Source: Rhodocyclales bacterium
GTDB taxonomy: Bacteria; Pseudomonadota; Gammaproteobacteria; Burkholderiales; Rhodocyclaceae
Assembly: GCA_021413665.1 (NCBI GenBank)
Contig: JAIOPW010000418.1
Span: 1-5,148 of the forward strand
Reading direction: 5' to 3'
DNA: 5,148 nucleotides
Shown here: in pieces, positions 1 to 5,148 of the stretch
Numbering within the stretch: position 1 is the first letter of the stretch
Layout of the letters: each line of letters begins with the position of its first letter
Program-made: the position numbers and the translations under genes
Notes under the pieces: model-generated
Told to the model about the DNA's origin: nothing
The model's input: only the letters and a program-made list of their open reading frames with translations
The model's database searches: none

Positions 1-774
1 GGTCCAGCCGAGCAGCATCGCCCAGACCAGTTGCGCGTAGAGGAAGGGCGACAGGAAGGACGCAGCGGCATAGCGAAAGGCGCGCGTCAGCATCAAGTGG
101 CCGGTGCCGCCGTAGACGCCGAGCGAGGCGATCAGCGCGGCGTCGAGCCAGTCCGGCGTCGGACCGCCCCAGTAGAGCGGCGCCGCCAGGGTCATCGAAA
201 CCGTGCCGACCAGGGCCGTGTAGAACAACATGGTGACGGTGTTCTCGCTCGGTGAAAGCTGTCGCGTCTGGATCTGGTAGATCGCGTAGCAGGCGGCGGC
301 CAGAGACATCCAGAGAATGCCCTGCAGGTTCAGCGCGCCGCCGGGACGAGCGATCAGCAGGGCGCCGCAGAATCCTGCCACGACGGCGATCCAGTGTCGC
401 CCGGTGATCGACTCCTTGAGCAGCCAGTGGGACAGGATCACCACCACCAGCGGGGTGACGAAAAGGAAGGCAGTGCTTTCGGCGAGCGGCATCAGGGAGA
501 AGCCCACCATGGAAAATCCGGTGGTGCCGACCAGCATCAGGGCGCGCACGACCTGGGCGACGGGCCTGCCTGTGGCGATCAACTGCAGACGCATCGAGGG
601 TGCGAGGAAGATCAGCATCATCAGGCAATGGAAGGTATAGCGACCCCAGACCATCATCGGGATCGGATAGGTCTTCGACAGGTGCTTGGACGTGGCGTCG
701 AGTGCGGCAAAGCACAGTGTCGCACCCAGCATCAGCAGCACCGCGAAGCCGACCTTGCGGCGGGCCTCAGTCAT
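1..774 (-). CDS. DMT-superfamily permease, EamA family (partial: C-terminus beyond left edge)
   Basis: This is an inner-membrane drug/metabolite-type transporter. The 258 visible residues run without a stop to the window edge; the family is usually about 290-310 long, so roughly the last 35-50 residues are missing. The protein begins MTEARRKVGFAVLLMLGA and shows about nine of the expected ten membrane segments, near 9-28, 37-57, 74-95, 100-118, 126-143, 150-168, 180-200, 209-227 and 236-257, in two EamA repeats. Typical marks are ALDATSKHL followed by WGRYTFH near 24-49, PLAESTAFLFVTPLVVVILS near 96-115 and GALLIARPGG near 137-146 at the end of the first repeat, and LTRAFRYAAASFLSPFLY near 229-246 in the second. 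The ATG at 774 is the most upstream possible start, because an in-frame stop sits at 784-786. It overlaps the end of nnr by 8 nt. The substrate cannot be told; members move amino acids, nucleosides, S-adenosylmethionine, riboflavin and other metabolites. Confidence 0.93.
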   Translation of the reverse strand, partial: MTEARRKVGFAVLLMLGATLCFAALDATSKHLSKTYPIPMMVWGRYTFHCLMMLIFLAPSMRLQLIATGRPVAQVVRALMLVGTTGFSMVGFSLMPLAESTAFLFVTPLVVVILSHWLLKESITGRHWIAVVAGFCGALLIARPGGALNLQGILWMSLAAACYAIYQIQTRQLSPSENTVTMLFYTALVGTVSMTLAAPLYWGGPTPDWLDAALIASLGVYGGTGHLMLTRAFRYAAASFLSPFLYAQLVWAMLLGWT

Positions 775-2152
775 CCCTTCCGATCAGCCGGTTGAGCAGG
801 GTGCGTGCAACGGGAATCAGCTCGCCGGCGGCGATGCCGATGGGGCCCGCGCCCGAGGCCACAAGCGCATCGGCCGCGGCGCCATGCAGGTGAACCGCGC
901 CGCATAGCGCTGCGGCGGCCGGCCAGCCCTGCGCCAGCAACGCGCCGGTGATGCCGGAGAGGACGTCGCCACTGCCGCCCGAGGCCAGGCCGGGATTGCC
1001 GCTGGTGTTGATGCGCCAGCTTCCATCGGGATGTGCGACCACGGTGCCACAGCCCTTGAGTGCGACGTCGGCCTTGAAGCGATGTGCGAGTTCAAGCGCC
1101 GCGGCGACGCGGTCGGCCTGGATTGCGTCGGTACTGGTCGCCAGCAGCCGTGCCGCTTCGGCCGGGTGCGGCGTGACCACCGTGGCGGCGCTGCGGCGTG
1201 CAATTTGGCTGGCCAGCACCGGGTGAGCGGCGAGCAGATTGAGCGCGTCGGCGTCGAGCAATAGCGGAAAGTCGGCGCTGGCGACACGGCGAATGATATC
1301 CACGGCCGCGTCGGAATCGCCCATGCCGGGCCCGACCACAAGTGCCGTTGCCTGCGCCAGCGCATCCCCGGGCGAGCGCAGCATGAGTTCGGGTTGCACC
1401 GGGTCGACCGCGAGCGTTTGCAGCAGTCCGGCGAAAACGCGCCCGGCGCCGAGTTTGAGCCCGGCGCGTGCTGCGAGCAGTGCCGCGCCCGTCATGCCGG
1501 ACGCACCGCCGATCACGGCCAGCGAGCCGTAGCTGCCCTTGTGGCTGTTGCGCTCACGCGGCTTGAGGCAGGCGCGGAAATCGTCGAGCGCGAGCAGGGC
1601 GCCGGGAAAGCCGTGGAGGCTCAGACCGAGGTCATCGACCGTGACTTCGCCGCAGTGATCCGGCCCGTCCAGCGTGTACAGGCCCGGCTTGCCGCCGATG
1701 AAGCTGATGGTATGCGTGGCACGCACGGCGGTGCCCATCACGCGGCCGGTATCGCCGTCGATGCCGCTGGGGACATCAAGCGCCAGCACCGGCCCGGCGA
1801 AGGCGTTGATGCGTGCGACCAACCCGGCATAAGGCCCGGTGACAGGTCGCGCCAGGCCGATGCCGAACAGGCCGTCGACCACCAGCCCGTAGTCGCCGCC
1901 GGGAATTGCTTCACCGGGTGCAACGATGACGACCGCGATCCCCTGCTGCGCCAGCAGGCGCGCCATGACCCGCGCGTCGCCGCCATTGTTGCCGGGGCCG
2001 GCGCAGACCAGCACGCGACCGCGTCGCTTGCCGAGCAGGCGGATCGCGAGTTCGGCGGCGGCCTTGCCGGCGCGCTCCATGAGGGGCGGCCGGACAACGG
2101 CGTAGCGGGTTTCGAGTTCGCGCAGTTCGGCGGCGCGCAGTAGTGTGACCAT
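767..2152 (-). CDS. nnr: Bifunctional NAD(P)H-hydrate epimerase / ADP-dependent NAD(P)H-hydrate dehydratase
   Basis: This is a 461-residue cytoplasmic repair enzyme. The N-terminal YjeF_N domain (about 1-200) interconverts R- and S-NAD(P)HX, and the C-terminal ribokinase-like domain (about 205-455) dehydrates S-NAD(P)HX back to NAD(P)H using ADP. N-domain marks: GPGNNGGDARVMARLL near 52-67, DGLFGIGLARPVTGPY near 93-108 and LDVPSGIDGDTG near 125-136. C-domain marks: SHKGSYGSLAVIGG near 203-216, VVGPGMGDSDAA near 272-283, LLLDADALNLL near 297-307, VTPHPAEAARLL near 326-337, VALKGCGTVV near 363-372, and the nucleotide/catalytic loop GNPGLASGGSGDVLSG near 385-400, with Asp at about 396. The ATG at 2152 was chosen because the family begins MxTLLRAAELRELE; 38 more open codons upstream lie inside pxpA and are not family-like. 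The gap after pxpA is 16 nt with no clear Shine-Dalgarno sequence, so reinitiation after the pxpA stop is plausible. One small oddity is GGDA where GGDG is common. The stop overlaps the next gene by 8 nt. Confidence 0.96.
   Translation of the reverse strand: MVTLLRAAELRELETRYAVVRPPLMERAGKAAAELAIRLLGKRRGRVLVCAGPGNNGGDARVMARLLAQQGIAVVIVAPGEAIPGGDYGLVVDGLFGIGLARPVTGPYAGLVARINAFAGPVLALDVPSGIDGDTGRVMGTAVRATHTISFIGGKPGLYTLDGPDHCGEVTVDDLGLSLHGFPGALLALDDFRACLKPRERNSHKGSYGSLAVIGGASGMTGAALLAARAGLKLGAGRVFAGLLQTLAVDPVQPELMLRSPGDALAQATALVVGPGMGDSDAAVDIIRRVASADFPLLLDADALNLLAAHPVLASQIARRSAATVVTPHPAEAARLLATSTDAIQADRVAAALELAHRFKADVALKGCGTVVAHPDGSWRINTSGNPGLASGGSGDVLSGITGALLAQGWPAAAALCGAVHLHGAAADALVASGAGPIGIAAGELIPVARTLLNRLIGRDD
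775..781 (-). promoter_or_regulatory. Possible Shine-Dalgarno sequence of the DMT permease gene, unusually close to the start
   Basis: On the minus strand the bases GGAAGGG run straight into the ATG at 774. The AAGG core leaves only about one base before the start codon, tighter than the usual 5-9. Because the gene overlaps the end of nnr, translational coupling probably does most of the work. No alternative upstream start exists. Functional assignment is uncertain. Confidence 0.3.
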
Positions 2153-2168
2153 GCCGCGATTGTAACCG
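2153..2168 (-). other. Only intergenic gap in the window (pxpA to nnr)
   Basis: These 16 bases separate the pxpA stop from the nnr start. They hold no purine-rich ribosome site and are too short for a promoter or a terminator hairpin. All other neighbouring genes overlap, so the window contains no other non-coding sequence. Confidence 0.8.
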
Positions 2169-2933
2169 TCAGGCGATGTCGGGCAGGGGCAACACCTGGT
2201 GGCCGCGCGCGGCGAGTAGCTCGCGCAGGTGGCGGGCAACGGCGACGGCCCCGGGGTTGTCGCCATGGACGCAGATGCTGCCGATGGGCGTCGCGATGCG
2301 GGTACCGTCCACCGCGATCAGGGCGCCGGCATCGAGCATCGCCAGCACGTGGGCCAGGCAGGCGTCGGCGCCGTGGATCATGGCGTCGGGGCGTGATCGC
2401 GGCACCAACTGGCCGTCGGGCAGATAGGCCCGATCGGCGAAGATCTCCTCGACAACCAGCAGCCCTGCGGCACGACCCGCCGCAACGAGTTCCGACGCTG
2501 CCGGAGCGAGCAGGATGAGTGTGCGGTCGATGGCCACCACCGCGCGACAGATCGTGTCGGCGACGCTGCGGTCGACGCAGGCGAGGTTGTTCAAGGCGCC
2601 ATGCGGCTTGACGTGCGTGACGCGGATGTTTTCGAGCGCGGCGACGCCCGCCAGCGCGCCGACCTGGCAGGCGACCTGGCTTTCGAGTTCGGCGGGGGAG
2701 AGTGCCATGGCACGGCGACCGAAGCCCTGCAGGTCGGGATAGCTCGGGTGGGCGCCGACCGAGACCCCACGTTCCTTCGCCAGCCGCAGCGTGCGGCGCA
2801 TCGTCTCGGCGTCGCCGGCATGGCCGCCGCAGGCGACGTTGGCCGAGGCGACGATGTCCAGCATGGCCGCGTCGTCGCCCATCTTCCAGGGGCCGTAGCC
2901 TTCGCCGAGGTCGGCGTTCAGGTTAATCCGCAT
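2169..2933 (-). CDS. pxpA: 5-oxoprolinase subunit PxpA (LamB/YcsF family)
   Basis: This is a 254-residue cytoplasmic protein of the LamB/YcsF family, the usual length. It is the third subunit of prokaryotic 5-oxoprolinase (5-oxoproline + ATP + 2 H2O to glutamate + ADP + Pi). Family marks: INLNADLGEGYGPWKMGDD near 3-21, ASANVACGGHAGD near 29-41, VGAHPSYPDLQGFGRR near 59-74, the VTHVKPHGALNN segment near 105-116, EEIFADRAYLPDGQLVPRSR near 162-181 and ICVHGDNPGAV near 220-230. The His and Asp/Glu residues in these blocks are the recurrent polar residues of the family's polysaccharide-deacetylase-like barrel. The ATG at 2933 begins exactly at the family N-terminus (MRINLNADLGE) and has a good GGAG six bases upstream. 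The gene overlaps the end of pxpC by 11 nt. The order B-C-A with overlaps implies co-translation of the three subunits. No deviation from family motifs was noticed. Confidence 0.97.
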   Translation of the reverse strand: MRINLNADLGEGYGPWKMGDDAAMLDIVASANVACGGHAGDAETMRRTLRLAKERGVSVGAHPSYPDLQGFGRRAMALSPAELESQVACQVGALAGVAALENIRVTHVKPHGALNNLACVDRSVADTICRAVVAIDRTLILLAPAASELVAAGRAAGLLVVEEIFADRAYLPDGQLVPRSRPDAMIHGADACLAHVLAMLDAGALIAVDGTRIATPIGSICVHGDNPGAVAVARHLRELLAARGHQVLPLPDIA

Positions 2934-3927
2934 CGATCACTCCGTCGATCAGGTTGGCGCCATACAGCGCGTCGAGGTCCAGTTCGGCGCCTCCCGGCAC
3001 CATGCCCGCAATGCATTCTGCCAGCCGGCGCGCCGCATCGCGACGGGCCGCGAGCGCTTCGTCGGCGCTGACGGCAACGAAGCGCAGTTTGTGCCCGGGC
3101 AGCGCGTGCCCCAGGCGCGGCAGGTCGGCGCCGATCACGGTGGCGATCTTCGGGTAGCCGCCGACCGTCTGGCAATCGGCCAGCAGCACGATGGGGCGGC
3201 CGTCGCCGGGAACCTGGATGGCGCCGGGCGTGACGCCGTCCGATACGATGTCGGCACCGCGTGCGTGTTCCAGGCGCGGACCGTCGAGACGCAGGCCCAT
3301 GCGGTCGGCTTCGCGGCTGACGACGAATTCCGCGCCGATGAACTGCTGCCAGGCCGCGTCGGTAAAGTAATCGCGCTGCGGACCGGGAATCACGCGGATC
3401 GGGCCGCGGCCGATATCCGGTGCATGGGGCAAGCGCAGGGAAATCGCCGCTCCGCCAGCGCCGACTTTCAACCGATCGCCGGCCCGCAGCATGTGTCCGT
3501 CGATGCCGCCGAGTCCGGCACGGGCGTAAGTGGAACGACTGCCGAGCACCGGCGGCAGATCAAAGCCGCCGCCGACCGCGAGATAGCCGATGCCGCTGCG
3601 CAGGCTGCCGACGCAGAGCGTTTCACCCGCGGTCAGCACATGGCTGCACCAGTTGGCCGTCGGGCGCGACTGGCCGGCCGTGTCTTCGATGCGCGCTGAG
3701 AAGTCGCCGGCGAGGGCGACGGTCACGGGCGTGCTTGTCCGCAGCTTCGGGCCGAGCAGGCGCATCTCCAGCGCCACGGTCTGCGGCGGGTTGCCGGCCA
3801 GCGCATTGGCGATCGCCAGCCATTGCGGATCGAGCGCGCCCGACAGCGGCACGCCTAGGTGCCGGTAGCCGGGTCGGCCCGCATCCTGGAAACTTGCCGG
3901 CAACGGGCAATCGACGACTTCGATCAT
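2923..3927 (-). CDS. pxpC: 5-oxoprolinase subunit PxpC (KipA / biotin-dependent carboxyltransferase-like, AHS2 family)
   Basis: This is a 334-residue cytoplasmic protein of the AHS2/KipA family and the partner of PxpB in the ATP-dependent 5-oxoprolinase. Family marks in order: SFQDAGRPGYRHLGVPLSG near 12-30 (the conserved QD-x-GR-x-GY-x-x-x-GVP-x-SGA-x-D start), GYLAVGGGFDLPPVLGSRST near 114-133, RVIPGPQRDYF near 178-188, SREADRMGLRLDGP near 204-217, and the strongly conserved block from about 229 to 265 containing SDGVTPGAIQVPGDG and ADCQTVGGYPKIATV. The start at 3927 overlaps the pxpB stop as ATGA, and homology begins a few residues in. The frame stays open to 4284, but that extension lies inside pxpB and is Arg/Pro/Ala-rich, as expected of a shadow frame. 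Only a weak AAGG, 13 nt upstream, could serve as a ribosome site, which suggests coupling. The same fold occurs in urea amidolyase and carboxyltransferases, but the separate small subunits and pxpA next door point to 5-oxoprolinase. Confidence 0.95.
   Translation of the reverse strand: MIEVVDCPLPASFQDAGRPGYRHLGVPLSGALDPQWLAIANALAGNPPQTVALEMRLLGPKLRTSTPVTVALAGDFSARIEDTAGQSRPTANWCSHVLTAGETLCVGSLRSGIGYLAVGGGFDLPPVLGSRSTYARAGLGGIDGHMLRAGDRLKVGAGGAAISLRLPHAPDIGRGPIRVIPGPQRDYFTDAAWQQFIGAEFVVSREADRMGLRLDGPRLEHARGADIVSDGVTPGAIQVPGDGRPIVLLADCQTVGGYPKIATVIGADLPRLGHALPGHKLRFVAVSADEALAARRDAARRLAECIAGMVPGGAELDLDALYGANLIDGVIDAD
2940..2943 (-). promoter_or_regulatory. Ribosome binding site of pxpA
   Basis: On the minus strand the sequence GGAG is followed by TGATCG and then the pxpA ATG, a spacing of six bases. 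It lies inside the 3' end of pxpC. It is the only well-spaced Shine-Dalgarno sequence found among the starts in this window and it supports the start at 2933. Confidence 0.7.
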
Positions 3928-4646
3928 GGCGCCAGCCAATCCTTGCGTCCGCATTCGCTGGCCGCAACCCCGGCGGCGAGGCGCCGGAACTCGTCGTCGC
4001 TCACGGCCTTGAAGCGCACACTGTCGCCGGGCGCAAGCAGGGCCGGTCGATCGGCATCGGCGACATCGAACAGGCGCACCGGCGTCCGTCCCAGCAGGTG
4101 CCAGCCGCCCGGGCTCTGCCAGGGATAGACCGCGACCTGGGGTCCGGCGATCGCCAGGCTGTTGGCGGGTACAACTGTGCGCGGCGTCGCCCGTCGCGGC
4201 AGGTGCAGCCAGGCGGGCAGTTCGCCGAGGTAGGGGAAGCCGGGCAGGAAGCCGATCAGGAAGACGCGCAGCTCCGCAGCACAAATCGCGGCGACGACGT
4301 CCGGTTCACTACGGCCGGTGGCCTGCGCGACCTCCGCCAGGTCGGGTCCGAACTCGCCGCCGAATGTCACGGGTATGAGCCACCGTGTCGCCGGCGCCGA
4401 CTTTTGAACAGGAGCCTGCGCGGCTTCCAGCAGGCGCGCGGCAAGGATTTTCCTGTCGAGCCGCAGCGGATCGAAATGCACCGTCAGCGAACAATAGGCG
4501 GGCACCACGTCGACGATGCCCTCCAGCTTCAGTGCGGCCAGTGCATCCCGTGCCGCCATCACCCGCGCATTCAGCGCCGGGTCGATCCGCTCTCCGAATT
4601 CCAGCGTCAGCGCGCCGTCACCGAGATCGAGCAGGCGCGGGTTCAT
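3924..4646 (-). CDS. pxpB: 5-oxoprolinase subunit PxpB (KipI / allophanate hydrolase subunit 1 family)
   Basis: This is a 240-residue cytoplasmic protein of the KipI/AHS1 (DUF213-type) family, close to the usual length. With PxpC and PxpA, PxpB forms the enzyme that hydrolyses 5-oxo-L-proline to L-glutamate with ATP. Visible family marks: DLGDGALTLEFGERID near 7-22, the VTFGGEFGPDLAEVA segment near 93-107, the hallmark FLIGFLPGFPYLGELP near 129-144, PRRATPRTVVPANSLAIAGP near 150-169, and SPGGWHLLGRTPVRLFD near 178-194. The ATG at 4646 was chosen because homology begins there and it overlaps the dctM stop as ATGA. Longer open frame upstream lies inside dctM and does not resemble the family. 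The purine-rich stretch before the ATG (GGTGGG) touches the start codon, so initiation probably depends on coupling to dctM. KipI-type kinase inhibitor or urea amidolyase-like roles are possible for the family, but adjacency to pxpC and pxpA favours 5-oxoprolinase. One oddity: where many relatives have GxQTGxYP, this protein has GPQVAVYP near 168-175. Confidence 0.95.
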   Translation of the reverse strand: MNPRLLDLGDGALTLEFGERIDPALNARVMAARDALAALKLEGIVDVVPAYCSLTVHFDPLRLDRKILAARLLEAAQAPVQKSAPATRWLIPVTFGGEFGPDLAEVAQATGRSEPDVVAAICAAELRVFLIGFLPGFPYLGELPAWLHLPRRATPRTVVPANSLAIAGPQVAVYPWQSPGGWHLLGRTPVRLFDVADADRPALLAPGDSVRFKAVSDDEFRRLAAGVAASECGRKDWLAP

Positions 4647-5148
4647 CCCACCATGCGCTGCGGCAGCCAGGTGATGATGCCGGGAAAGGCGTAGAGCAGG
4701 CCGACCGCCGCCACCATCAGGAAGAAGGCGGGCATGGCGGTGCGCGCGATCCACGGCAACTGCTTGCCGGTCATGCCCTGGATGACGAACAGGTTGAAGC
4801 CGACCGGCGGCGTGATCTGCGCCATTTCGACCACGACCACGAGGAAGACGCCGAACCAGATCAGGTCGATGCCGGCGGCGACGATGGTCGGCTGGATCAC
4901 GGCAATGGTCAGTACCACCATGGAAATCCCGTCGAGGAAACAGCCGAGGATGATGAAGAAGATCATCAGGCCGAAGAGCAGGCCGAACTGGCCGAGGCCG
5001 AGGCTGGCGATCCATTCCGCAAGGTGGCGCGGCAGGCCGAGGTAGCCCATCGCCAGCGTGAGGAAGGCGCTGCCAGCGAGGATCAATGCAATCATGCAGT
5101 ACAGCCGCGTCGCGCCGAACAGGCTCTCGCGGAAGGTGGTCCAGCTCA
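4643..5148 (-). CDS. TRAP transporter large permease subunit, DctM family (partial: N-terminal part beyond right edge)
   Basis: This is the 3' end of the gene for the large membrane subunit of a tripartite ATP-independent periplasmic (TRAP) transporter. Such subunits form the ion-coupled transport channel in the inner membrane and work with a small DctQ subunit and a periplasmic binding protein. The frame is open to the window edge, and 167 residues are visible of a family that is usually about 430 long. Family marks, numbered from the first complete visible codon: the GCFLDGISM segment near 68-76, which matches the conserved GCFLD-x-ISM of DctM proteins, and EMAQITPPVGFNLFVIQG near 107-124, which matches the E-x-x-x-ITPPVG-x-N-x-FVI signature. 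About four hydrophobic segments are visible, around 16-35, 53-70, 74-108 and 138-157. The methionine at 5095 is internal, because the frame continues upstream with family-like sequence (FRESLFGATRLYC). The stop overlaps the pxpB start in ATGA. The substrate cannot be read from this fragment; pxpBCA downstream suggests 5-oxoproline, as inference. Confidence 0.95.
   Translation of the reverse strand, partial: SWTTFRESLFGATRLYCMIALILAGSAFLTLAMGYLGLPRHLAEWIASLGLGQFGLLFGLMIFFIILGCFLDGISMVVLTIAVIQPTIVAAGIDLIWFGVFLVVVVEMAQITPPVGFNLFVIQGMTGKQLPWIARTAMPAFFLMVAAVGLLYAFPGIITWLPQRMVG

Noticed and set aside
1394..2143. A 249-codon open frame on the plus strand opposite nnr
   Set aside because: Its composition is that of a shadow frame and no motif is recognisable. 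The minus strand here encodes a complete Nnr with all signature loops.
2153..2266. N-terminal extension of nnr by 38 codons
   Set aside because: The extension overlaps the end of pxpA, is rich in Pro, Cys and Arg, and is absent from the family start. The ATG at 2152 matches the usual YjeF N-terminus.
3928..4284. N-terminal extension of pxpC by 119 codons
   Set aside because: It lies entirely inside pxpB, has shadow-frame composition, and the ATGA overlap at 3924-3927 gives the natural start.
3924..4646. Reading pxpBC as urea amidolyase/allophanate hydrolase subunits or as KipI/KipA sporulation kinase regulators
   Set aside because: These names are older family labels. No amidase or biotin carboxylase gene is adjacent, while pxpA is directly downstream, which is the hallmark of 5-oxoprolinase.
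3420..4694. A 424-codon open frame on the plus strand across pxpC and pxpB
   Set aside because: It lies antisense to two genes with strong family motifs, its translation is rich in Arg, Ala, Gly and Ser without recognisable domains, and long antisense frames are expected in high-GC coding DNA.
4647..5015. N-terminal extension of pxpB by 123 codons
   Set aside because: It lies inside dctM, whose own frame carries clear family motifs. The ATG at 4646 fits both homology and the ATGA overlap.
4643..5095. Treating dctM as a complete 150-residue protein starting at 5095
   Set aside because: The frame stays open past 5095 to the window edge and reads as DctM sequence upstream (FRESLFGATRLYC), so the Met is internal and the gene is cut by the window.
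1..5148. CRISPR arrays, tRNA or rRNA genes, insertion sequences, terminators or riboswitches
   Set aside because: The genes fill the window apart from 16 bases, no repeat arrays or terminal inverted repeats were seen, and no RNA gene signature was recognised on either strand.

Overview
This is a compact, high-GC (about two-thirds G+C by eye) proteobacterial segment in which every gene lies on the minus strand, so transcription runs from the right edge (5148) to the left edge (1). The compact, translationally coupled layout and the TRAP-type transporter fit a Proteobacterium. Betaproteobacteria are my best guess from codon use and gene style, but nothing in the window settles the taxon.

In transcription order the genes are: (1) the C-terminal 167 residues of a TRAP transporter large permease subunit (DctM family), entering from the right edge; (2) pxpB, (3) pxpC and (4) pxpA, the three subunits of prokaryotic ATP-dependent 5-oxoprolinase; (5) a bifunctional NAD(P)HX epimerase/dehydratase (Nnr, YjeF family); (6) a DMT/EamA-family permease whose last residues lie beyond the left edge. 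The junctions are very tight: ATGA overlaps (4 nt) for dctM/pxpB and pxpB/pxpC, an 11-nt overlap for pxpC/pxpA, a 16-nt gap for pxpA/nnr, and an 8-nt overlap for nnr/DMT. No internal promoter, terminator, RNA gene, repeat or mobile element is visible, so the whole window looks like the inside of one operon.

Working model: 5-oxoproline (pyroglutamate) forms spontaneously from glutamine and glutamate and can also be taken up from outside. PxpBCA converts it to glutamate at the cost of ATP. The adjacent TRAP permease could import 5-oxoproline or a related carboxylate. Nnr repairs hydrated NAD(P)H, another spontaneous damage product, so the operon puts two metabolite-damage repair activities between two transporters. 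The transporter substrates are inference. The individual families are ordinary and well recognised; I found no clearly new system here.
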